From positions 329,762-393,761 of the forward strand of contig JAUZOO010000001.1 in NCBI GenBank assembly GCA_030706405.1: a stretch of 64,000 bases of DNA. Direction: 5' to 3'. The position numbers and the translations under genes were made by a program. Source of the DNA: Bacteroidota bacterium. Lineage in GTDB: Bacteria; Bacteroidota; Bacteroidia; Bacteroidales; JAAUTT01. The stretch's first letter is position 1, and each line of letters opens with the position of its first letter. The notes under the pieces are model-generated. The model searched no databases and was not told the DNA's origin. It saw only the letters and a program-made list of their open reading frames with translations. Below are positions 16,589-25,354 of the stretch, piece after piece.

Positions 16589-17176
16589 TTATTCTTTCAA
16601 AACCATATCAATCGACATTACTGCCGCAAGTATCAGTAGCCTTACCGGGTTATTGGCTGGCACACGACTGTCGATTTCGAGCATATAGTTATCGGCAGTG
16701 GTAAAAAGTTCCTTCCCAAAACCGCTCCATTTCTTGGCTACGTGGGCCAGTTCCTGATCGTCTTTCATAAACCGGAAATCCCAGCCTGTCCATTTGCCTT
16801 TAAGGGTACAAACCACTTTCTCGGAAGCATCGAGCACATCGAATTTTCCGCCAATAGAAAAGAACTTCTGTTTAAATAATCCTACCAACGTATCGTTTTC
16901 GTCAAAAACCTGCACTTTCGAGAGGAAGATGGAGATGCCGCGTTTAACGGTCAGCACCTTTTCGCCCGATGCGGTACGAATGATAATTTCAAAGGGAGTC
17001 ATCCGCTTATAGTCCGAAAACCTGAACAGTTTGGTGAAAAAACCCAAGTTCTCCTCGCGGCATTCGAGCACGAGTTGTTGCGTGCCAGGGTCAAAAATAT
17101 CATAATTGTTGGCTGCCTTAAAGATGCCAACGTGCTCCTTCACAAAATACAGGTTCTGATTTAATGCTTTGTTCAT
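16589..17176 (-). CDS. LURP-one/phospholipid-scramblase-like protein
   Basis: 195 residues with a tubby-like beta-barrel pattern of the LURP-one-related/scramblase superfamily: YFVKEHVGIFKAANNYDIFD, VLECREE, LTVKRGISIFLSKVQVFDEND, KWTGWDFRFMKDDQELAHVAKKWSG, and a C-terminal hydrophobic helix LLILAAVMSIDMVLKE. Bacterial members have no settled function; lipid binding is suggested only by the fold. It is monocistronic, with a TATCTTTG element 22 bp upstream (17199-17206). Confidence 0.72.
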   Translation of the reverse strand: MNKALNQNLYFVKEHVGIFKAANNYDIFDPGTQQLVLECREENLGFFTKLFRFSDYKRMTPFEIIIRTASGEKVLTVKRGISIFLSKVQVFDENDTLVGLFKQKFFSIGGKFDVLDASEKVVCTLKGKWTGWDFRFMKDDQELAHVAKKWSGFGKELFTTADNYMLEIDSRVPANNPVRLLILAAVMSIDMVLKE

Positions 17177-17198
17177 ATTGCAGTGTTAAGTTAAGGCT

Positions 17199-17206
17199 CA
17201 AAGATA
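17199..17206 (-). promoter_or_regulatory. -7 element for the LURP-one-like gene
   Basis: The minus strand reads TATCTTTG, a perfect TAnnTTTG match 22 bp upstream of the start. Confidence 0.5.
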
Positions 17207-17380
17207 TTTGAAAAATATAAGTTTTAGCTCAGCAAAACTTCGCCTGAAAATGAAATTATTTTATTGCTATACGTGTAACCTAAAATAAGTACACAGCGTC
17301 ATACTAGCAAAACCGGTTCAAATTATGGTGCAGGATGCGCAACCTTCACCGAATAATAACCAATGTTACTTTTAACAACA

Positions 17381-19804
17381 ATGAAACCTTTAAAATCTTT
17401 TCTAGTATTGTCATTGCTTATATCGACAACATTAACATCCCTTGCCGGATCAGGTAACGGCCTTATCCGGGGGAAAGTTTATGATAAATCGAGTGGAAAA
17501 CCTGTCGAATTTGCGTCTGTGATTCTTTTGTCTTTACCCGACTCGGCGGTGAAAAAGACGCTGGTCACTGATTCTACTGGCATTTATGCCTTTAATGTGC
17601 CCGCCGGCGACTATTTTATTTCGACACAACTGGTAGGATACAAACCTGTAAAAACGAATAAAATAAACCTCTCTGGCCGTCAGGAAAAAGAACTGGCTCC
17701 AATCTTCCTCGAAAATTTTGAGCTCAAAGAAGTGACGGTTACTGCCAAAAAACCATTTATCGAGCAAAAAGCCGACCGCACCGTGATGAATGTGGGCGAA
17801 AACATCAGCAGCGTGGGCGAATCGGCCTACGAACTGCTCAAAAAAGCTCCAGGCGTCTATCTCGACAAGGACGATAACATTATCCTTCGCGGAAAAGACG
17901 GCGTTACAGTGATGATTAACGATAAACCCACGCACCTTTCGGCAAAAGATCTGGCTAATTACCTCAAGGGAATGCAATCGGCCGAGATTGACAAAGTGGA
18001 GATCATCACCAATCCACCGGCACGTTACGATGCTGCCGGGAATTCGGGAATCATCAACATCCGCACCAAGATAAACCTGAAACCAGGCCTCACCGGAAGC
18101 GTTTATTCGGGCGTTAACCAGGGGAAAAAGACAGGCGTTTACGGTGGTGGAAACCTCAACTTCCGATACGGAAAGCTTAATATTTTCGGCAACTATAATC
18201 CGGGATCATACGCCGGGCAATGGCACAACGACCTTGACCGTACTCTTCCGGGCAACCGTTTTTACCAGAATGTTGACGGAGACTGGCGCTTTAATGCCAA
18301 CTCTTTTAACGCTGGTGTCGATTACGACATCAACAAACAAAACACCGTTGGAATATTGATACGCGGGTACGGCAACACGGAGAAAAACAATATGTATAAC
18401 AACCTCTTTATTTATAGCAATTCCTCTGCGGCCGACTCAACCGTGCGCTCCATCAGCAATTCCGATTTTTCGTACAACAACATGTCGTACAACCTCAATT
18501 TCAAGTCGAAGCTCGACACTCTTGGCAAGGAACTGAACGTGGATATGGATTACGCCCGGTTTAATAACCGCAGCACACTTTACAATTATAATTATTACTA
18601 TTTACCGGACGGTACCGAAAAACGGGCGCCATTGGTTCTTCAGGGCAAGACGCCCTCCAAAATCACCGTACATTCGGCTAAGGTGGATTATGTAAACCCT
18701 TTCCTGAAATATTTCCGCTTGGAAACAGGGGCAAAATACAGCAGGGCCGAGACCGACAACAACCTCAATTACCAAAATCTGCAAAACGGAAACTGGGTTT
18801 ACGATCCTTCGCGCTCCAACGAATTCGACTATAAAGAAGATGTGCTTGCCGGATATATAAGTTTCTCGTACGATAAAAATAAAATCAGCCTCAAAGCTGG
18901 TTTGCGTGCCGAAAATACCTGGAGCCAGGGCAATTCAATTACCATGAACAGGATGGTTAAACGCTCGTATCTCGACCTGTTTCCTACTTTCTTTGTTCAG
19001 GATAAGCTTTCCGACAGCCATTCGCTGGGTTTCTCGTACAGCCGGCGTATCGACCGTCCCAATTACCAGGACCTGAATCCCTTTATGTATTTTATCGACC
19101 AATATACGTACATGGTAGGTAACCCGTTCCTCAACCCGCAGTATACCCACACGTTCTCGCTGACCCATTCGTACAAGAATGCGCTCACATCATCGTTGAG
19201 CTACAGCCATACCAGCGATGTTATGACCGAAATCATCAAACAGGACGACGTTTCGAAAGTTGTTTACCAAACCAAACAGAATATAAACTCCTTCAACAAT
19301 TTTAGCCTTAATATCAACTATAACCTTAACCCTGTTAAATGGTTTTCCACCAACAATAACTTCACGGCCTTTTATAACCGTTACGAAGGTGAAATAACCA
19401 CGGGCAACCAAACCAAGAAACAAACAAGCTGCCGTTTTAATACGATGAATAAGTTCTCGCTGCCGGCCCATTTTTCGTACGAAATTTCCGGCTTCTACCA
19501 GTCGAAAATGCTTTACGGAATGTTCCGCATCAGCCACATGTACTCGATCGATATGGGCCTCGAAAAAAACCTATGGGATAACAAAGCCTCCCTTAAACTC
19601 TCGGTTCGCGACGTTTTTAAGATGATGAAAAACTTTGCCCGCGCACAATACGACAACGTGAACCTCACCTCGTCCAACTCGTGGGATAGCCGTGTGGTAA
19701 CCCTTAACTTCTCGTACCGCTTTGGCAAGAGCAACCTCAAACCTTCGCGCCAGCGTTCCACCGGTATCGACGACGAACAAGGCCGTGTAGGCAAAGGCCG
19801 GTAA
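17381..19804 (+). CDS. TonB-dependent-receptor-like outer membrane beta-barrel protein
   Basis: About 807 residues. A signal peptide (MKPLKSFLVLSLLISTTLTSLAG) is followed by a carboxypeptidase-regulatory-like domain (about 25-110), then a plug-like domain with LKKAPGVYLDKDDNIILRGKDGV and IEIITNPPARYDAAGNSGIINI. A C-terminal beta-barrel has alternating aromatic strands and repeated NF/YN motifs and ends FSYRFGKSN. Such proteins sit in the outer membrane and import or bind an unknown ligand. No SusD partner is adjacent. The open frame starts at 17363, but ATG 17381 begins a better signal peptide. Confidence 0.88.
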   Translation: MKPLKSFLVLSLLISTTLTSLAGSGNGLIRGKVYDKSSGKPVEFASVILLSLPDSAVKKTLVTDSTGIYAFNVPAGDYFISTQLVGYKPVKTNKINLSGRQEKELAPIFLENFELKEVTVTAKKPFIEQKADRTVMNVGENISSVGESAYELLKKAPGVYLDKDDNIILRGKDGVTVMINDKPTHLSAKDLANYLKGMQSAEIDKVEIITNPPARYDAAGNSGIINIRTKINLKPGLTGSVYSGVNQGKKTGVYGGGNLNFRYGKLNIFGNYNPGSYAGQWHNDLDRTLPGNRFYQNVDGDWRFNANSFNAGVDYDINKQNTVGILIRGYGNTEKNNMYNNLFIYSNSSAADSTVRSISNSDFSYNNMSYNLNFKSKLDTLGKELNVDMDYARFNNRSTLYNYNYYYLPDGTEKRAPLVLQGKTPSKITVHSAKVDYVNPFLKYFRLETGAKYSRAETDNNLNYQNLQNGNWVYDPSRSNEFDYKEDVLAGYISFSYDKNKISLKAGLRAENTWSQGNSITMNRMVKRSYLDLFPTFFVQDKLSDSHSLGFSYSRRIDRPNYQDLNPFMYFIDQYTYMVGNPFLNPQYTHTFSLTHSYKNALTSSLSYSHTSDVMTEIIKQDDVSKVVYQTKQNINSFNNFSLNINYNLNPVKWFSTNNNFTAFYNRYEGEITTGNQTKKQTSCRFNTMNKFSLPAHFSYEISGFYQSKMLYGMFRISHMYSIDMGLEKNLWDNKASLKLSVRDVFKMMKNFARAQYDNVNLTSSNSWDSRVVTLNFSYRFGKSNLKPSRQRSTGIDDEQGRVGKGR

Positions 19805-19816
19805 CCATTTTAAACC

Positions 19817-19868
19817 CTACAACAGCCAAGCGGGACGCTATCGATAGCGTCCCGCTTGGCTGTTGTAG
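19817..19868. repeat. Perfect 52-bp palindrome
   Basis: The two 26-bp arms are exact reverse complements with no loop, centred on ATCGAT. It starts 13 bp after the receptor stop and has no T-run, so it is not a classical terminator, though it could stop or stabilise the transcript. The rest of 19869-19950 shows nothing recognisable. Confidence 0.85.
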
Positions 19869-19954
19869 CCCTAATTACAAAATAAAAAGTTGATGTATTT
19901 AGACGCATACGAGCAAAAGGGGCACAAATATCTTCCCGGAAGAATTAGAATTAG

Positions 19955-19962
19955 TATTTTTG
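19955..19962 (+). promoter_or_regulatory. -7 element upstream of map
   Basis: TATTTTTG matches TAnnTTTG, 94 bp upstream of the map ATG, implying a long leader. No gene is seen in that leader. Confidence 0.4.
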
Positions 19963-20056
19963 ACATCGCACATTCCACGTTGGAAATAAACTTCCTGCGG
20001 AGTATCAAAACCTACAATAACCAAGGCGCCATCGTCAAATAATAAAAGTCTGAAAA

Positions 20057-20824
20057 ATGTCCATACTCATTAAAACTGCCTCACAAATTGAAGGCATTCG
20101 TCGTAGCTCTAAACTCGCCGGCGAAACGCTAAAATATATCGAACCCTTTGTAAATCCAGGCGTACACACCGAATACCTCAACCAGCTCATCCACCAGTAT
20201 ATTATTGATCATGGAGCTATTCCGGCCACGCTCAACTACGGCGGCTATCCCAAATCGTGCTGTATCTCGCTCAACGAAGTGGTTTGCCACGGTATTCCTT
20301 CGCCCGATACCATCCTCAAAGATGGCGATATCCTTAACATTGATGTTACCACTATCCTTGACGGATATTTTGGCGATACCAGCAAAATGTACACCGTAGG
20401 GACGATTTCGCCGGTGGCCGAAAAACTAATTGATGTAGCCAAACATTGCATCGATTTAGGCATCCGCGAAGTACGGCCCGAAAATCACTTCGGAAACATT
20501 GGCTATGCAATTTCGCGCTACGCTACCTCGAAAGGGTTTAGTGTTGTTTTTGAATTTTGCGGGCACGGCGTGGGAATAAAATTTCATGAAGCCCCGGATA
20601 TAGATCATGCTGCGCGTAAAAACAGCGGTCCTAAGATGAAAGCCGGCATGACTTTTACCATCGAACCCATGATTAACGAAGGCAAAGCGCGTGTTAAAAT
20701 AGACTCAAAAGACGGTTGGACCGCTCGCACCATCGATAATAAGCTTTCTGCCCAGTTTGAACATACCATTCTCGTTACCCCAACCGGCTACGAAGTACTT
20801 ACGGATGTTGACGGGGAATATTAA
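20057..20824 (+). CDS. map: Type I methionine aminopeptidase
   Basis: A 255-residue metalloprotease that removes the initiator methionine from new proteins. The metal ligands of the pita-bread fold are visible: D in LNIDVTTILDG, D in YFGDTSKM, H in GHGVGIKFHE, E in FTIEPMI, and E in QFEHTIL. VCHGIP holds the substrate-binding histidine. There is no N-terminal zinc-finger extension. It is monocistronic, with a terminator right after the stop. Confidence 0.96.
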   Translation: MSILIKTASQIEGIRRSSKLAGETLKYIEPFVNPGVHTEYLNQLIHQYIIDHGAIPATLNYGGYPKSCCISLNEVVCHGIPSPDTILKDGDILNIDVTTILDGYFGDTSKMYTVGTISPVAEKLIDVAKHCIDLGIREVRPENHFGNIGYAISRYATSKGFSVVFEFCGHGVGIKFHEAPDIDHAARKNSGPKMKAGMTFTIEPMINEGKARVKIDSKDGWTARTIDNKLSAQFEHTILVTPTGYEVLTDVDGEY

Positions 20825-20860
20825 ACAACAAAGGAGTCCTTACCGGGCTCCTTTTGTTGT
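20825..20860 (+). terminator. Terminator after map
   Basis: ACAACAAAGGAG (20825-20836) pairs with CTCCTTTTGTTGT (20848-20860), extended by TCC/GGG inside. It overlaps the map stop region. Confidence 0.8.
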
Positions 20861-20940
20861 ATTGGTTAAAGCAATTAATAGGGTAAATTTTGCCAAAAAA
20901 GCCTAATATTGTTTAACCTTTTATTACTAATAATACAGCT

Positions 20941-22359
20941 ATGAGAAAACTTATCTCTTCTATCTTTTTACTTATCCCGTTCATCGCCTTTGCCCAGAAA
21001 GGAATAACCTTCGAAGTGGAAACCCTCAAAAAACCTACTAACCTGTTAACAACAATTCCTTACGACAGTGTCTTCAAAAATATTATTATAGCCGACCTTG
21101 GCCTCGATCTTTATGAAATACGCAGGAATAAAACCGAATTACCTTACAGCATTATAGCCAAAAACAAATGCACCGATCAACTGGTAAACTACAATTGCCA
21201 TTCCTTTTTTCAAGGAATGTACCAGGCCTATTCGGACCATCGCCCGTTTGTGCTTTCGCCCGATATGATCTGGTTGCTGATAAGCCAGGGCTTTGCCCAG
21301 CACGTCAATAACAATGCCGAAGAACTTCGAAAATACTTTGTCGATTTCGATGGCAAGCTTTCACTAATTGTCCGAAACGACAGCATCATACTAGACGACC
21401 CCAATAGCCCCTGGGAAGACGTTTTCCCCGAATTTACCAAACAAATTGGCAAATACACTGGTAACGAACTGATTGATGTCCTTACCTGCGACTTCTCCAC
21501 AACCACGCCGGTTACCAAAGTTGCTTCGCAAATCACCATTATGGAAGCCATGAAAGCTTATTTCGAGTTCATTGTTCTTAGGGTAGGATGTGGTATCCCC
21601 AAAATTACCCTTGAAGGTACCCCGGAAGACTGGCAAAAAATACTGGATAAAACTACCTATCTGCGAAAATATAAGCTCGATTGGTGGCTCGATGAACTAA
21701 CCCCTCTTTTAAAAGAATTTGTAAAAGCCTCCAAAGGAAAAATTGATAAAAATTTTTGGCAAACCATGTTTAAATACCACTCACAAAAAAAATACATGGC
21801 CCCCAATATCATCGATGGCTGGATTGTAAAATTTTTCCCTTACGACAAAGACGGCAAAAAAAACAACCTCAAAGAACTTGTCGGGACAGAGACATTGCCC
21901 AAAGAATTGGTAAAAGTCGATTTAAAATACATTTATCTCGATAAAGGTAAGGAAGAAACCACCCCTCTTGAGCTTTGGTCCGGATTTGTTGGATTACATC
22001 AAGACCCGAATACTCTTACTTTAAAACCCGAAATCGGCTGGATGGTTAGAAAGAAAAGCAATAATAGCAGTACCTTACTTAATAAATTAGAATCTGGGTC
22101 TAAAGAATATTTTGGAGGAATCAACATCCGGGTAAAAACCGTTCCTCCCGAATTATTTCAAATACCTGAAATCAAAAGTTTATCCATAACTTTTATCGAC
22201 AAAGTTCAAATCCCGGACGAAATGAGCAAATTAAAAATTGATCGGTTCGAAATATATGGCCTAGTTTCAAACGAAGAGATAAAACGTATCTGCAATCTTT
22301 TCCCAAAAACTATCCTAAAAATCAACGGTACTATTTATAATAACCCAAACAAAAAATAA
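20941..22359 (+). CDS. DUF4419-family secreted protein
   Basis: 472 residues with an N-terminal signal peptide (MRKLISSIFLLIPFIAFAQ). The body resembles DUF4419: the conserved SDHRPFVLSPDMIWLLISQGFAQHVN, FTKQIGKYTGNELIDVLTCDFSTTTP, and GCGIPKITLEGTPEDWQKI segments. The function of this family, also found in fungi, is unknown. It is likely periplasmic or surface-exposed (inference from the signal). It is a single gene between map and corA. Confidence 0.78.
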   Translation: MRKLISSIFLLIPFIAFAQKGITFEVETLKKPTNLLTTIPYDSVFKNIIIADLGLDLYEIRRNKTELPYSIIAKNKCTDQLVNYNCHSFFQGMYQAYSDHRPFVLSPDMIWLLISQGFAQHVNNNAEELRKYFVDFDGKLSLIVRNDSIILDDPNSPWEDVFPEFTKQIGKYTGNELIDVLTCDFSTTTPVTKVASQITIMEAMKAYFEFIVLRVGCGIPKITLEGTPEDWQKILDKTTYLRKYKLDWWLDELTPLLKEFVKASKGKIDKNFWQTMFKYHSQKKYMAPNIIDGWIVKFFPYDKDGKKNNLKELVGTETLPKELVKVDLKYIYLDKGKEETTPLELWSGFVGLHQDPNTLTLKPEIGWMVRKKSNNSSTLLNKLESGSKEYFGGINIRVKTVPPELFQIPEIKSLSITFIDKVQIPDEMSKLKIDRFEIYGLVSNEEIKRICNLFPKTILKINGTIYNNPNKK

Positions 22360-22407
22360 AAAGGGGTTTAAAAAATTATCATTACGTAAACTACAACAAC
22401 CCTAACC

Positions 22408-23385
22408 ATGCGAGGCATCATTAATTGCGCAGTCTACTCCAATGGCCACCGAACAGAGAACATTGAACTGAAAGACATCGGCAGGGTACTTTCAAAAGAA
22501 GGACAGTTTGTATGGGTTGGGCTTTATGAGCCGGACGAAGAACTGATGAATGAATTGCGGAAAGAGTTTGCGCTGCACGAATTGGCCATTGAAGATGCCC
22601 ACCGGGCCCACCAGCGGCCTAAAATCGAAGCATACAACGACACCTATTTTGTTGTCCTGCGCACCGCTCAAATGAATGAGGAACAAGCGGAAATCAATTT
22701 CGGCGAAACCCACTTCTTCCTGGGGCAGAACTTTATTATCAGCATACGCCACAGCTCTTCCTTAGCCTACGCCGATGTGCGTACCCGTTGCGAAAGCACG
22801 CCAAAACTGTTAAGCAAAGGGCCCGGATTTGTCCTCTATGCCATCATGGACTTCATTGTCGACCAATATTTCCCGATTATCGATCGGCTGGAACAAGAAC
22901 TTGAGGAACTCGAAGACAAAATTTTCAAAGAAAAATTTAAACGCGAAACCCCCGCGCATATCTACCGCCTCAAATGCAAGTTGAACGAAGTACACCGGGC
23001 CGTATTACCCTTAATCGACATTTGCAACCAGCTAATGCGTTTCGATTCCGAACTGATTCACGAAGATATCAGGCCTTATTTCCGCGATATTTACGACCAT
23101 ACCATCCGCATCAACGAAATGGCAAATAACGACAAGGAGCAGCTAACCTCGGCCCTCGAAGCTAATTTCTCGATGACCTCCATATACCAAAACGAAGTAT
23201 CGAAAAAAATTGCCGGTTGGGCCGCAATTATTGGCGTGCCCACCATGCTGGCCGGAATTTATGGCATGAATTTCGAAAACATGCCCGAACTGCATTGGCA
23301 CTACGGATATCCAATCGTTTTACTACTGATTGTGTTTTTATGCTCCATTCTTTATTGGTTGTTCAAACGCTCGGACTGGCTTTAA
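22408..23385 (+). CDS. corA: CorA-type magnesium/cobalt transporter
   Basis: A 325-residue CorA family channel. A large N-terminal cytoplasmic domain (about residues 1-260) is followed by two C-terminal membrane helices, with the selectivity motif GMN in GIYGMNFENMPELHW between them. The basic C-terminus (KRSDWL) is typical. It transports divalent metal ions across the inner membrane. It lies 48 bp after the DUF4419 gene, and the first copy of the 210-bp repeat begins 23 bp after its stop. Confidence 0.95.
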   Translation: MRGIINCAVYSNGHRTENIELKDIGRVLSKEGQFVWVGLYEPDEELMNELRKEFALHELAIEDAHRAHQRPKIEAYNDTYFVVLRTAQMNEEQAEINFGETHFFLGQNFIISIRHSSSLAYADVRTRCESTPKLLSKGPGFVLYAIMDFIVDQYFPIIDRLEQELEELEDKIFKEKFKRETPAHIYRLKCKLNEVHRAVLPLIDICNQLMRFDSELIHEDIRPYFRDIYDHTIRINEMANNDKEQLTSALEANFSMTSIYQNEVSKKIAGWAAIIGVPTMLAGIYGMNFENMPELHWHYGYPIVLLLIVFLCSILYWLFKRSDWL

Positions 23386-23407
23386 GAAACGTTACATTTA
23401 ACAGCAC

Positions 23408-23613
23408 TGTTGGGCGAAGTTTTTACTTCGTCCGACTATCTTTGGAAGCATCTGCTTCCATTGCTTTTGGGCAGACTATAAATAGCGAATGCTACCGAAG
23501 ATAGACCGACGTTGCGAACTAAGCGGAGCGGTATCTCGAACGAAAGTGAGAAATGCAACGCCGAACAACTTCAACTTACAGGTTCTACCAAGCTACGGAG
23601 AACAGGGGAATTT
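23408..23613 (+). repeat. Structured ~210-bp repeat, copy 1
   Basis: First of three near-identical direct copies. It begins TGTTGGGCGAAGTTTTTACT and ends near GAGAACAGGGG. Inside are a GGCGAAGT/ACTTCGTC hairpin, a GGAAGC/GCTTCC hairpin, and outer arms CGTCCGACTATCTT and AAGATAGACCGACG that pair with few mismatches. No convincing protein is encoded. It sits between corA and the lectin gene. Confidence 0.92.
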
Positions 23614-23623
23614 CAATAAAAGC

Positions 23624-23661
23624 AGAAAAGCCGACAGCTGTATGTAGCTGTCGGCTTTTCT
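23624..23661. terminator. Bidirectional terminator between repeat copy 1 and the lectin gene
   Basis: A 16-bp perfect stem (23624-23639 with 23646-23661) with AAAA and TTTT flanks and a 6-nt loop. It lies 14 bp beyond the stop of the minus-strand lectin gene. Confidence 0.88.
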
Positions 23662-23675
23662 ATTCGATTAAATAG

Positions 23676-24815
23676 TTAAAAATTTCGAACAGACCTTATG
23701 CTTGATTTGGTGGAATCGAACGTGCTCCACTGTGTTCCATTATAGGCCCAATGCATACCAGGGTTATAATACTCAGAACTCCAATACATGGCTTTCTTAC
23801 CAAGGTTAAGCTTATCTTTAGCTTTATGATACATTGCTCTCAATTCGTCTAAAGTGGGCAATCTCCAATCATCATATTTTTTCCCATCTTCGCTATGATA
23901 TTCCTTGCCCCCTATAGCCCAAGGTGCTTCTTGCCATGTGGCCCCATTGCCCTGGTCTTGAGTTTCAGCTATTACACCATGTTGTTTTGTGGCATCTACA
24001 ATAATCACTACACCACCGCCCCATTTATCACCAACATTGAAAGAAGTAGGCCTTGGTTCTACCGGTGCAAACAATCTGCAGGAAGTTTCATTTTCATATT
24101 TCCAGAAAACCCTGTCACCAACGCAAATAGTTAAATTGCCATTATCGTCCAGCCGAATAGTATTTCCAATTTTTGCTGTGGTAGTCCAAATAGGATTACC
24201 ATCCATTCCAATTAACGTAAGATTATCGTTGTAATCCAGTCTGTATGCTCTTCTACCTATTGTATTAGAGTGCCACATCATTTTTTTATTTCCATTATAC
24301 ATTACCAGATCACCGGAGCGTTCCAGTATTAGCTTGTAATTATAATTGGGCGAAGCCAGTATTGTAGTACTTTCTCCGGGATTGACCCTCCATACGTTTC
24401 GATTTATACTTGATGGTACTTCTATTCCGGTAGACCAAATGTGTTTATCATCATTCCAAACACTTAAACTGCCCTCGTTGTTCAACCGAAGACTTTTTCC
24501 ACCCTTATTGTGACAGTAAGCTGCCCAATGAACATCATTGTTTGCTCCATATAAAACCAAATTACCGTCGCCCTGAAATACTAATTTATTGGGTGTTTTC
24601 CCATTTGTTTGAGAATTCCAAAGCGGTTTATTGCTTTTATCGTACACTACCAGATTACCATCTCCCTGGTAGGATAGCCTGTATTGTTGATTGGGTGAAA
24701 CCAGTACTGTGGTATTGGGCGCCCATTCGGTTGGTTTATCTACTCTTGATGGTTGAGCTTTTGCAAAAAGGCCCAAAAGCATAAAGACACCTACAATTAA
24801 CATTAATTTTTTCAT
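23676..24815 (-). CDS. Secreted bulb-type (B-)lectin/DUF1566 fusion protein
   Basis: 379 residues with a signal peptide (MKKLMLIVGVFMLLGLFAKA). Residues about 27-250 contain bulb-lectin repeats with the QxDxNxVxY-type pattern: YQGDGNLVVYD, FQGDGNLVLYG and later weaker copies. The C-terminal third (about 260-379) is DUF1566-like, with WQEAPWAIGGKEY, DDWRLPTLDELRAMY and AMYWSSEYY. Bulb lectins bind mannose, and DUF1566 occurs in secreted bacterial proteins; a carbohydrate-binding surface role is inferred. It lies between copies 1 and 2 of the 210-bp repeat. Confidence 0.82.
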   Translation of the reverse strand: MKKLMLIVGVFMLLGLFAKAQPSRVDKPTEWAPNTTVLVSPNQQYRLSYQGDGNLVVYDKSNKPLWNSQTNGKTPNKLVFQGDGNLVLYGANNDVHWAAYCHNKGGKSLRLNNEGSLSVWNDDKHIWSTGIEVPSSINRNVWRVNPGESTTILASPNYNYKLILERSGDLVMYNGNKKMMWHSNTIGRRAYRLDYNDNLTLIGMDGNPIWTTTAKIGNTIRLDDNGNLTICVGDRVFWKYENETSCRLFAPVEPRPTSFNVGDKWGGGVVIIVDATKQHGVIAETQDQGNGATWQEAPWAIGGKEYHSEDGKKYDDWRLPTLDELRAMYHKAKDKLNLGKKAMYWSSEYYNPGMHWAYNGTQWSTFDSTKSSIRSVRNF

Positions 24816-24880
24816 GAAATGAAATTAAATTTTATTAGATATTGAGGGTTGAAGATAAAAATAAAAGTTGGACTCTTGCT

Positions 24881-24914
24881 GGCGCACGTCTTAAGCGATA
24901 GCGTGACGAGTGCC
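24881..24914. repeat. REP-like hairpin next to the RAYT remnant
   Basis: GGCGCACGTC (24881-24890) and GACGAGTGCC (24905-24914) pair with two mismatches around a 14-nt loop and are preceded by TTGCT. The half-site resembles the GCTGGCGCGCGTC arm of the BIME at 27766-27868. Confidence 0.55.
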
Positions 24915-24943
24915 TTAAACCCACCCTCGTTTTTAACGAACTA

Positions 24944-25099
24944 TTAGTAATTAATCCGTTGAGAAGATTTTAATACTACGTCTAGTAAATAATCTAATTC
25001 AGCATAATTGCGTGCCGAACTAAACCATTTTTCTTCCGGGCGGGATACTATCAATTCCTTTACCGGATTTTGAAGGATATAAAGTTTTTTAATGATAAA
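24944..25099 (-). pseudogene. C-terminal remnant of a REP-associated tyrosine transposase (RAYT)
   Basis: The minus strand encodes about 51 codons with no start, opening after a TGA and ending in TAA. The peptide contains LYILQNPVKELIVSRPEEKW followed by FSSARNYAELDYLLDVV. This is the characteristic end of Y1-type RAYT proteins (YIHNNPV...P..Y.YSSARNYA). The catalytic HUH and tyrosine regions are gone. It lies between a REP-like hairpin and copy 2 of the 210-bp repeat. Confidence 0.75.
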
Positions 25100-25110
25100 T
25101 CATTAAAAAC

Positions 25111-25323
25111 CCCCCGTGTTGGGCGAAGTTTTTACTTCGTCCGACTATCTTTGGAAGCCTCTACTTCCACTGCATTTAGGCAGACTATAAATAGCGAATG
25201 CTACTAAAGATAGACCGACGTTGCGAACTAAGCGGAGCGGTCTCTCGAACGAAAGTGAGAAATGCAACGCCGAACAACTTCGACTTACAGGTTTTACCAA
25301 GCTATGGAGAACAGGGGAATTTT
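25111..25323 (+). repeat. Structured ~210-bp repeat, copy 2
   Basis: Second direct copy. It shares with copy 3 the start CCCCCGTGTTGGGCG and is almost identical to copies 1 and 3 through GAGAACAGGGG. Differences cluster in the GGAAGC hairpin loop. It lies between the RAYT remnant and the 3' end of the truncated sensor gene. Confidence 0.92.
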
Positions 25324-25354
25324 GAACTTTATAACTTACTATTTTCCTTTGATC

